Positions 1-6,719 of a stretch of 12,881 nt of DNA are shown here, piece after piece. The stretch is taken from contig JASHVH010000554.1 of assembly GCA_030039575.1 (NCBI GenBank), positions 1 to 12,881 on the forward strand. Reading direction: 5' to 3'. The notes under the pieces are model-generated. The model was not told the origin of the DNA and did not search any database. It was given only the letters and a program-made list of their open reading frames with translations. The stretch comes from Acidimicrobiales bacterium (GTDB taxonomy: Bacteria > Actinomycetota > Acidimicrobiia > Acidimicrobiales > Palsa-688). Within the stretch, counting starts at the first letter, position 1. The number at the start of each line of letters is the position of its first letter. The translations under genes and the position numbers were made by a program.

Positions 1-1166
1 GTGGCCAGGAGTACCTTCATCGCATCCGGGCCGAACTCGGACCGGAGAGGCTCTACGAGCTGACAGGTCACTGGCCCAACGCCAAGTTCGGCCTGCCAAA
101 ACTGCTTTGGTTCCTGGATAAGCGCCCAGAGCTGTGGCGACAGACCCGGCACGTTCTTCAGTTCCACGATTGGTTGGTCTTCGAGCTGTCGGGCGAATTA
201 GTAAGCGAGCCATCCTCGGCGGCGATGAGCCAGCTCGTCGACGTGCACAGGCGCGACTGGGCCGAGGAATTGCTGCGTGCCTTTGGACTGGACCGCGCCC
301 TTTTCCCCCGGATGGTGGACGCCGGCACCCACGTGGGCGGCCTGGCTGCGGCGGTGGCACGTGAGACAGGTTTGCTGGCCGGGACACCCGTCCACGTCGG
401 CGGTGGCGACAGCCACGTGTCGGCATTGGGAGCGGGTGGCGCAAGGACCGGGGACATTTCGATTATCGGAGGCTCCACGACGCCCGTCATGTTGGCTTCG
501 GCCGAACCGGTCCTCGATCCTGCACACGCACCGCTTGTCAGCCCTCATCTGCGGCCGCAGGTATGGGCGGTGGAGACGAACGCCGGCGCCACCGGGATCC
601 TCTACAGGTGGTTGCGGGACCTCGTTTCCGAGCGTGAGCGCGACCGGTACACCAACACGAGCTCCTACGCCGCGATCGACGACCTGGCGGCGTCGTCGCC
701 GCTCGGGTCACGCGACCTCATGGTTGCTTGTGCTAACCCCGTCTGGGGTGAGAGCGCCTGGGAGCGCCTGCCCCCGGTCTCGATCGTGGGCTTGACGCCC
801 GGGCATTCAGTCGGTGACGTCGCTCGCGCCATCTTGGAATGTCTCAGTTACGCTGTGCGGGGGAACTTCGACGCTTTAGAAGCGGGCCTGCAACAACCGT
901 CCAAGCGAATAATCTTCAGCGGCGGGACCAGCCGGAGCTCGTTCGCATCGCAGATGCTGGCCGACGTCCTGGGACGTCCCGTGTTGGTGGCCGATGTGCC
1001 CGAGCCATCAGCCGTTGCCGGCGCCGTCATTATCGCTGGTGAGCAAGCGGCTTTGGCTCCCGGCTATAGGCAGTACGTGCCAGACGCGGGCCGCCATGCC
1101 GCCTACGAGAGTTATGCAGACCGCTATCGCGGGTTGTTTGCGCGGTTGCAGGAGGCATTGGGATGA
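1..1166 (+). CDS. FGGY-family carbohydrate kinase, 5' end missing
   Basis: Partial ATP-dependent sugar or polyol kinase of the FGGY (xylulokinase/glycerol kinase) superfamily, a cytoplasmic enzyme that phosphorylates an imported carbohydrate or its first product. The frame is open from base 3, giving 387 residues. Family-like sequence (ELTGHWPNAKFGLPKLLWF) precedes the first internal ATG at 174, so that ATG is not the true start. About 100 N-terminal residues of a typical 480-500 are missing. GGGDSH, with its Asp codon at 408-410, matches the catalytic-base region (GGGDN in xylulokinases). IIGGSTT and the later FSGGTSRSS (from about 921), followed by ADVLGRPVLV, match the C-terminal ATP-binding lobe. 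The gene ends at TGA 1164-1166, and the next gene follows after about 150 bp. The substrate cannot be read from sequence; sugar ketose/polyol kinase is as far as I would go. Confidence 0.9.
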   Translation, partial: GQEYLHRIRAELGPERLYELTGHWPNAKFGLPKLLWFLDKRPELWRQTRHVLQFHDWLVFELSGELVSEPSSAAMSQLVDVHRRDWAEELLRAFGLDRALFPRMVDAGTHVGGLAAAVARETGLLAGTPVHVGGGDSHVSALGAGGARTGDISIIGGSTTPVMLASAEPVLDPAHAPLVSPHLRPQVWAVETNAGATGILYRWLRDLVSERERDRYTNTSSYAAIDDLAASSPLGSRDLMVACANPVWGESAWERLPPVSIVGLTPGHSVGDVARAILECLSYAVRGNFDALEAGLQQPSKRIIFSGGTSRSSFASQMLADVLGRPVLVADVPEPSAVAGAVIIAGEQAALAPGYRQYVPDAGRHAAYESYADRYRGLFARLQEALG

Positions 1167-1319
1167 CCAGCTAGACGCACCTCGGCCGACTGTTACTGCC
1201 CCGCCCGGTGGCGCGTGCGCGGCGACGTAGCCCTCCCATCAGCCGCGTGACGGGGTGATGCCATGTCGTTCCCTAATTGCGGGGCCGCAACGCCGCTCTT
1301 TCAGGAAGGTTGAGTATTG

Positions 1320-3158
1320 ATGATCAGGTGCTACTGCGATCCTCCGACCGTCGACGCGGGTGGCACGCTTTCGGTCTTCGTCTCAACCGACGCGGCGCAC
1401 TTCGTACTGCGCGTCTACCGCCAGACGACGGGCTTTAGGCATGTTGCCTCGGTCCCCGAATACGAGGCCGAGGGAGAGTTTGTGGGTGAGGGCACCGTGG
1501 ACCAGGACTGGGGGTGGCCCGAGTACCGCTTGGCGTTGCCAGCGTCGTTGGCGAGCGGGGCCTACTTCGTGGTGGCCGCGGAGGTAACGGCCGGCGGGGC
1601 CCGCCGGTGGCCCTCTCTCCAGGATGCGGCGGGCGACTGGGGCAAGGCGCTGTTTGTTGTCGCGCCAGTCGACCGACAGCACAAGCCCATCCTTTACAAG
1701 CTGAGCTGGTTCACTTATGCGTGCTACAACTGGACTGGCGAGGGGAGCCTTTACGCCGGGGCCCACTGGAGCGACTACCGCAACCGGCCCGGCTACCGCG
1801 TTTCCTGGCGACGGCCGGGTGTTGCTACCGGAGGGCTCGTCTCCGAGGGCGACCCCCACGACGTCTACGTGCCGGGCTCGCGCCGGCAGACCTTCGAGCA
1901 CTGGGACGCGCCCTTCTTCCGCTTCCTGCACCGCGAGGGCTTTGAGTTCGACGTCGCGACAGATCTCGACGTTCATCGCCGGCCCGAGTTGCTGCGCCAG
2001 TACAACCTTGTGCTCAGCGTCGGGCACGACGAGTATTGGAGCGACGAGCTTCGAGACGCTATCGATGACTACATCTCGAACGGCGGCAACCTGGCTTTCC
2101 TTAGCGGGAACACGTGCTGCTTCCGGATCGACGTCGAGGAAACGACTGCCACTATCAGATGCGAGAAGGCACGGGGTCACGAGGCCGAGTACCTGTGGCA
2201 GGCGCGCCGCCCCGAGCAGGAGACGACCGGCGTCACCTACTTCAATGGGGGAGGGTGGTGGGATGGTCGCCGCCCTCAGGTCGGCTACCGGCCGTACCAC
2301 CACGCCCACTGGTCGTACGACGGGGTCGACACGAGCACCGACCTTGGGGCATCGACGTCCCCGCCGGTCGTCGGGTACGAGTGCGACGGCGCCGATTATG
2401 GCATGCAGCGGGGCCGCCCCGTCGTTACCCGGGCCAGCTTCGGCCGGCTCCCCATCGTGCTCGGCGTCGGCCCGCTTGGCGAGGGCTGGCACGCCTTCAA
2501 GCGGGGTGCCGCGGCGACGATCGTCACCTATACCGACCGCTCCGGTGGGATCGTCTATACCGGCGCCACCACCGATTGGCCGATTGTCGCCGAGACCGAT
2601 CCTGAGATCGGGAAAGTGACGAGCAACGTCCTCAGAGCGCTGCAGCGGCCAAACCTGCGAGTGCTGGGCCCTTTTCGTGAGGGGCGCTCGACGGACCTGG
2701 TCCAAGCCGGCAAGAGCTATGAGTTCCGTCTTCAGTCCACACCCGGACGGCCGGCGCCTGGCACCGTGACCGCATGGCGCGTCGCCATTGACGACAAAGT
2801 CCTGCTCGACTGGGTGGGATCGGGGCCGGTGTTGCGGTTCGAAGTCCCTGAGGACGCCCGTACCCTAACGGTCAGCGTCGACCAGCGCGTCCATGAAGGG
2901 GCGCACTGCGGGTTCGGGTCGCTGAGCTTCGACGTGCTTAACACCACTGAAGCCGCAACGGTGGGCTTCACCAGGGCGCTGGGGCGGGCGGGAACGCCGG
3001 GAGGCCCGCCAGGGAGCTTCACCGACGTGGAGCGCGCCTGGCCAGTCAACCGCTCGCCGATCTCTTCGACGCAGGCCGGAGTTCTCTCCGCCGCGCTCAA
3101 ACAGATGACCGAGTCCCTTCGCCAGCTAGGCGAGACGGGTGACCAAGGCCCACTTTGA
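1320..3158 (+). CDS. N,N-dimethylformamidase large-subunit-like protein
   Basis: A 612-residue protein of the family named for the large (beta) subunit of N,N-dimethylformamidase, an iron enzyme that hydrolyses an amide to an amine and formate. Residues 1-115 look like the N-terminal beta-sandwich (IRCYCDPPTVDAGGTLSVFV). The catalytic region follows with the family hallmarks FTYACYNWTGEGSLY (131-145), ATDLDVH (213-219), LVLSVGHDEYWSDELRDAI (230-248), GGNLAFLSGNTC (255-266) and VGYECDGADY (351-360). Residues from about 440 form a further beta-rich domain. Characterised DMFases use two Tyr and one Glu to hold iron; Y133, Y136, Y239 and E354 are candidates, but I cannot map them with certainty. 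The protein is shorter than the roughly 760-residue enzyme, and no gene for a small subunit is visible. No signal peptide is seen, so it is probably cytoplasmic. ATG 1320 is preferred (AGGAAGG at 1303-1309, 10 nt away); TTG 1317 is also possible. The natural substrate is unknown. Confidence 0.85.
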   Translation: MIRCYCDPPTVDAGGTLSVFVSTDAAHFVLRVYRQTTGFRHVASVPEYEAEGEFVGEGTVDQDWGWPEYRLALPASLASGAYFVVAAEVTAGGARRWPSLQDAAGDWGKALFVVAPVDRQHKPILYKLSWFTYACYNWTGEGSLYAGAHWSDYRNRPGYRVSWRRPGVATGGLVSEGDPHDVYVPGSRRQTFEHWDAPFFRFLHREGFEFDVATDLDVHRRPELLRQYNLVLSVGHDEYWSDELRDAIDDYISNGGNLAFLSGNTCCFRIDVEETTATIRCEKARGHEAEYLWQARRPEQETTGVTYFNGGGWWDGRRPQVGYRPYHHAHWSYDGVDTSTDLGASTSPPVVGYECDGADYGMQRGRPVVTRASFGRLPIVLGVGPLGEGWHAFKRGAAATIVTYTDRSGGIVYTGATTDWPIVAETDPEIGKVTSNVLRALQRPNLRVLGPFREGRSTDLVQAGKSYEFRLQSTPGRPAPGTVTAWRVAIDDKVLLDWVGSGPVLRFEVPEDARTLTVSVDQRVHEGAHCGFGSLSFDVLNTTEAATVGFTRALGRAGTPGGPPGSFTDVERAWPVNRSPISSTQAGVLSAALKQMTESLRQLGETGDQGPL

Positions 3159-3270
3159 TTAATTGTTTCGCCGCACTCATTCTCGGTAGAGGTCCGTCTT
3201 GCCGGCCGACAGCAAAACGCGCCATTCCCCCGGCGAAAGGGCCACGCAGGCCACACAAAATGAGGAGCAT

Positions 3271-3327
3271 ATGGTGGGCGACGGCGCACGTACGGCCGGC
3301 GCCTCAGGACGTTTTGGGAGGGCGTAA
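3271..3327 (+). CDS. Possible 18-residue leader ORF before the dehydrogenase
   Basis: A mini-ORF of 18 codons plus stop, MVGDGARTAGASGRFGRA, begins at ATG 3271 (or GTG 3274) just after GAGGAG at 3262-3267. It ends at TAA 3325-3327, immediately before the TTG start of the dehydrogenase and in the same frame. The Shine-Dalgarno spacing is short for the ATG (3 nt) and better for the GTG (6 nt). It could be a translational-coupling leader, the remains of a longer dehydrogenase N-terminus interrupted by a stop, or chance. No similarity is recognised. Confidence 0.25.
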   Translation: MVGDGARTAGASGRFGRA

Positions 3328-4362
3328 TTGAAGGAGCGAGCGGGGGAACGCGGTGACGGCGTATCGTCGGATAACAACGCGTTGGAGTGCGGGAACGTAC
3401 TGTTAGCCAGCCTGGAGCAGTTGCCGCCGGGTGAGGACCTGCTTGCCGGCTTCGAAGGGATCGAAGTGGCCACGACACCCGAGGCGTTGTCGGAGGGCGC
3501 GCGCGGGAATGAGGTGCTTTTGCTCTGGGATTTCGCCAGCCAAAGAGAATTTGTGAACCTTGGCCCGAAGCTCAGGAGGGCGGTGCGATGGATCCAGTTG
3601 GGCTCGGTGGGCGCCGACCTTGTGCTGGACAGAGAGACCATCGAGTCGGACCTAGTTGTCACAAATTGTGGCAACATTTGGGCTAGAGACGCGGCGATTG
3701 CCGAGTACGCCATAGCACTGCTTTTATTGTTGGCCAAGAGGCTGGCGGATGTGCTGACGGACGGGAAAAGTGGGAGGTGGCGGCCACTGGCGTCGTCTGC
3801 AGTACGGGGAAAGCGCCTGGTTGTGGTGGGGTATGGGCCAATCGGACGATATGTCACCGAATTAGGGACCGGGCTGGGCCTGAGAGTGGCAGCAGTCAAC
3901 CGCAGCGGGAACGACCGGTACCATCAAACGGGGGTGGACGTATATCCGGCCGAGTCCTTACTCGATATTGTGGCGGACGCCGATTATCTTATACTGGCGG
4001 CGCCGGAGACGGCAATGACGAGGGGAATTATTAACACGGCTGTGCTGGGGATGATGAAATCTACCGGAATCGTTGTTAATGTGGCCCGAAGTTCTTTGAT
4101 TGTTGAGGAGGATCTGATCGAGGCGCTGCGAAACGGTCAGTTGAGTGGAGCGGCACTAGATGTCGTTAATGGTGAGCCGCTGCCGCTTGGTCATCCGTTA
4201 TGGTCAGTTGAAAACTTAATTATATCCCCACACATGTCTGGAGATATCGAGGGCTGGCAGAAGTTGCAGCTCGATGTGTTCCGCTCGAATATGCGCCGGT
4301 GGTTGGCAGGAGTGCCGCTCGAAAATGTGGTGACTAAAGAGAGGGGCTATGTCGAGCGATGA
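3328..4362 (+). CDS. D-isomer-specific 2-hydroxyacid dehydrogenase
   Basis: A 344-residue NAD(P)-dependent enzyme of the D-2-hydroxyacid dehydrogenase family (phosphoglycerate dehydrogenase, glyoxylate/hydroxypyruvate reductase type), which interconverts a 2-keto acid and a D-2-hydroxy acid in the cytoplasm. The Rossmann motif VVVGYGPIG has its glycines at 168, 170 and 173. NRS at 191-193 after the second strand resembles NADP-preferring members, so NADPH use is inferred. The catalytic set is intact: Arg254 in NVARSSLI, Glu283 in NGEPLP and His302 in SPHMSG. TTG 3328 is supported by GGGAGGG at 3316-3322, 5 nt upstream, with an in-frame TAA just before it. The first 22 residues look non-conserved. 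Codon use is unlike the flanking genes: six TTA leucine codons and many A/T-ending codons, especially near the 3' end, suggest a different origin. The substrate is unknown. Confidence 0.9.
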   Translation: MKERAGERGDGVSSDNNALECGNVLLASLEQLPPGEDLLAGFEGIEVATTPEALSEGARGNEVLLLWDFASQREFVNLGPKLRRAVRWIQLGSVGADLVLDRETIESDLVVTNCGNIWARDAAIAEYAIALLLLLAKRLADVLTDGKSGRWRPLASSAVRGKRLVVVGYGPIGRYVTELGTGLGLRVAAVNRSGNDRYHQTGVDVYPAESLLDIVADADYLILAAPETAMTRGIINTAVLGMMKSTGIVVNVARSSLIVEEDLIEALRNGQLSGAALDVVNGEPLPLGHPLWSVENLIISPHMSGDIEGWQKLQLDVFRSNMRRWLAGVPLENVVTKERGYVER

Positions 4363-4430
4363 AAATATATATCGTCCATCCGCCGAGCGGGGCCGTCAGA
4401 GGTGCTCCACATTGACAGTCTCGCGGGTGT

Positions 4431-4472
4431 CCCCGACCATGGTGGCCGGGGGGCCCCTCGAATTTCGGGGCC
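4431..4472 (+). terminator. Two back-to-back hairpins after the dehydrogenase
   Basis: Two adjoining 21-nt stem-loops lie 69 nt beyond the dehydrogenase stop. The first (4431-4451) has CCCCG pairing with CGGGG plus an inner CCA/TGG pair. The second (4452-4472) has perfect arms GGCCCC and GGGGCC around a 9-nt loop. There is no T-run on either side, so this is not a classic intrinsic terminator. U-less hairpin terminators have been proposed in high-GC actinobacteria, so a role in ending the left transcript is plausible but unproven. Confidence 0.35.
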
Positions 4473-4678
4473 GCCCGACGGTGTCACCTCCCCACAACCG
4501 TCATCGCGACCAGGCTGTCACCTAAGTCCGCTCCCACGGTGATTGTTGGCGTGCGCGCTCTGCGTCACTTATGAGGGCGACTTTTCTGCACGGCGGGCTC
4601 GTCAAGGCGTAGCCCGCTGCAGGCTCTGGAGAGGGTGAAGCAGGGTCGGTGCGTCTCGGTTACCCCCTTCTGAGTGCC

Positions 4679-4707
4679 TTGACAAGCTTAGGTCCGTACC
4701 CTAAGTT
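4679..4707 (+). promoter_or_regulatory. Promoter-like site with inverted repeat in the spacer
   Basis: A perfect -35 hexamer TTGACA (4679-4684) is followed after 17 bp by TAAGTT (4702-4707), which keeps the important second A and last T of a -10 box. The spacer contains the inverted repeat CTTAGG-7 nt-CCTAAG (4687-4705), which overlaps the -10. A repressor bound there would block the promoter. The site faces the transporter genes but lies about 680 bp upstream of the ATPase start, so either a long leader RNA is made or the real transporter promoter is closer. Confidence 0.35.
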
Positions 4708-5384
4708 TTCCATAGCTCAGATTCTTGATTTCATCATACGGAAGAGCCTGCGATTTGTGATGGACCGGGGGTTTGCAACATGTCCAGCCTGTCGAGCCTG
4801 GGATGTGGGGTCACAGTGCGGGCCCGAGTGCCCTCCACCGGAGGCGCGACCCACGACCTGGTCGTCGCTGTGGCCCCGGAAGTCTCAAGGCTCTAGGCGA
4901 AGCGACGTTACGGCCCGGGCGTTGAGGAGAGCGAGGGCCAGGCCCCGTTGGGGGCAGGTCAGGCCGAGCAGGTGGGTAAGACCCGACTTGGCGGCCGTTG
5001 CCCAGGCCGCCGCCAGTGGCCGGTGTGGGGCTGCCCGCTCCAGCGCGAAGCCTGCTCCCGGGTCGAACACCTTTGTACCGGCCAGAGAGCTGCAGGCCCC
5101 CTGGGTTGTCTCGGTAGGCAGCTGCGAGAGGTCAGCCAGGGCCCCCGCCGGGCCCATGGCTAGGCACGAGCACCGAGTTGACGACAGCGTGAGCGGTACT
5201 TACCATGAACGCATGCCCAGCGGGTGCACCGTTGTTCAGGTAGTAGGAGGGGCCAACTGCTCTCCGGCCCTGATCACGGAAGCCTGTAGATGGCGCCAGC
5301 CTCGTCTTGGACCGGACGGTACGTTCATAAACACAGTGCAACGGCTGAGGTACGACTGACGAGCCCTTGGGGGGCGGAGGTTTC

Positions 5385-6599
5385 ATGTCGTCGCTACAAC
5401 TTCAAGGGGTTTGGAAGGTATTTGGCAGGCACACCGCGGTAAGGAATGTCCATCTTTCTGTCGCTGAAGGAGAGATGGTGGTCCTGGTAGGGCCGTCGGG
5501 ATGCGGCAAGACAACTACCTTACGAATCGTTGCCGGGCTGGAGACGGTGAGCGCCGGAACCGTGAGCATCTCGGGAAGAGATGTTACGAGGCTGCCTCCC
5601 GGGCGGCGCAATATTGGCATGGTTTTTCAAAGCTATGCGCTGTACCCGCACATGTCCGTGTACCGCAACCTCATGTTCGGAGCACAGATTCGGCACGAGC
5701 CCAAGCGTGAAGCCCAGGAGCGAGCCCAAGACGTCGCTCGAGTCTTGGAGATCGACCAGTTGTTGGACCGTCGGCCGGCGCAACTGTCTGGAGGCCAGAG
5801 GCAGCGGGTCGCGCTCGGACGGGTCCTTATGAGGCGGCCGGACCTCTTCCTGTTGGACGAGCCTTTGTCCAACCTCGACGCCGCGCTGCGCACGGAGGTG
5901 CGAGGCGAACTCATACGGCTTCACAGGCGACTTGAAGCGACCATGATTTATGTCACCCACGATCAGGTCGAGGCTATGACCATGGCGGACCGGATCGGGG
6001 TCATGTCCCACGGCATCCTCATGCAACTGGGGAGCCCCGAGGAACTGTACGAAGCGCCACGGAACATATTTGTTGCCGGTTTTTTGGGCTCGCCAAAGAT
6101 AAACACGTTCAGCGGACGGGTCGAGGTGGCCGGCAACGGCCCCCTGTTCCGGTTGCAGGGAGGTTGGCTACCGGTGCCCCCATCGTGGCGGAGCCTTATC
6201 GAAGCCCTGGCCAACGACCAGCAGGTGACGCTTGGCGTGAGACCCGAGGACTGGAGGTCAGCCAGCCCGTCGGCCGACGAAGGAATAGCAGGCGTCGTGG
6301 ACATCGTCGAACCCTTGGGGGGCGAGACCATTGTGACGGTAACCGCTGACGCTTCTTCCATACGTTGGCGCGTGGGCGGTAGGAGCGAACTGTCGGCGGG
6401 CACGTCCGTTCGGCTGACGGCGCCCGCCCATCGCCTGTACCTGTTCGACGCTCGCACCGGCGACGCTTTGGCGACACCCGCCGGCCAAGTTGCCCACGCG
6501 CCGACGGCGCCGCGGCCTGACCTGGAAGAGGGCCCGGCACCGGACACGGAGGAACCGACCGTGCGGGACGGGGACAGGGTCCGTGAACTCGAGACTTAA
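5385..6599 (+). CDS. ABC importer ATPase, MalK/UgpC type
   Basis: A 404-residue ATP-hydrolysing subunit of a CUT1-family carbohydrate importer, acting as a dimer on the inner face of the membrane. All motifs are present: Walker A GPSGCGKTT (36-44), Q-loop Gln82 (MVFQSYALYPHM), signature LSGGQRQRVALGR (134-146), Walker B LFLLDEP (154-160), D-loop SNLD (162-165) and H-loop His192 (YVTHDQVEAMT). PRNIFVAGFLGSPKIN (225-240) is the typical MalK-family linker into the TOBE/regulatory domain, where VRPED matches the family. About 35 Pro/Glu/Asp-rich residues at the C-terminus extend beyond the usual end and look disordered. ATG 5385 is chosen because GGAGG (5376-5380) lies 4 nt upstream; an in-frame TTG at 5367 would place the ribosome binding site inside the gene. 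It heads a complete transporter operon. Some MalK-type ATPases serve several importers, so exclusive use here is inferred. Confidence 0.96.
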   Translation: MSSLQLQGVWKVFGRHTAVRNVHLSVAEGEMVVLVGPSGCGKTTTLRIVAGLETVSAGTVSISGRDVTRLPPGRRNIGMVFQSYALYPHMSVYRNLMFGAQIRHEPKREAQERAQDVARVLEIDQLLDRRPAQLSGGQRQRVALGRVLMRRPDLFLLDEPLSNLDAALRTEVRGELIRLHRRLEATMIYVTHDQVEAMTMADRIGVMSHGILMQLGSPEELYEAPRNIFVAGFLGSPKINTFSGRVEVAGNGPLFRLQGGWLPVPPSWRSLIEALANDQQVTLGVRPEDWRSASPSADEGIAGVVDIVEPLGGETIVTVTADASSIRWRVGGRSELSAGTSVRLTAPAHRLYLFDARTGDALATPAGQVAHAPTAPRPDLEEGPAPDTEEPTVRDGDRVRELET

Positions 6600-6719
6600 G
6601 TTCTTTGAGAACGATGGAGGTGGAAGGGAAGCCTGGTGTGAACCATTCGATGACATGAGAGAAAAAGAAATAGCCGAGACTAGAGGATAAGGCCAAAGCA
6701 CGAACAGGAAAGGGGTAAT

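Larger units (their letters stand above)
4363..5384. other. About 1 kb with no convincing gene
   Basis: No frame here encodes a protein I recognise. The longest + frame (4649-5359) is rich in Arg, Ser, Pro and Cys, as expected of a chance reading frame, and has no domain. Two minus-strand frames (4885-5157 and 5132-5386) are also unrecognised. The region begins AT-rich just after the dehydrogenase stop, then holds two contiguous hairpins (4431-4472). An 8-bp direct repeat TGTCACCT occurs at 4482-4489 and 4516-4523. A promoter-like site lies at 4679-4707. The rest is GC-rich and featureless until the ribosome binding site GGAGG at 5376-5380 of the ATPase gene. It may be a decayed insertion or an inactivated gene, and it separates the left genes from the transporter. 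Confidence 0.6.

Noticed and set aside
1167..1319. Remnant of a gene between the kinase and the DMFase-like gene
   Set aside because: An ATGA at the kinase stop opens only three codons, and no frame resembles a known protein. It reads as ordinary spacer apart from the mini-ORF noted.
1383..2705. 440-codon minus-strand open frame opposite the DMFase-like gene
   Set aside because: It mirrors a well-supported + strand gene in GC-rich DNA, and its product has no recognisable domain. Such long antisense frames are expected from codon bias.
5040..5085. Possible tRNA T-arm (GGGTCGAAC-like string)
   Set aside because: No flanking acceptor, D-arm or anticodon stem could be built on either strand.
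4885..5157. 90-codon minus-strand frame, possible gene remnant
   Set aside because: The Ala/Leu-rich product looks slightly protein-like, but I could match it to no family. It is kept only as part of the unexplained kilobase.
4649..5359. 236-codon + strand frame in the gene-free kilobase
   Set aside because: Composition is low-complexity Arg/Ser/Pro/Cys, there is no domain or clear ribosome binding site, and it covers the promoter-like site. I treat it as chance.
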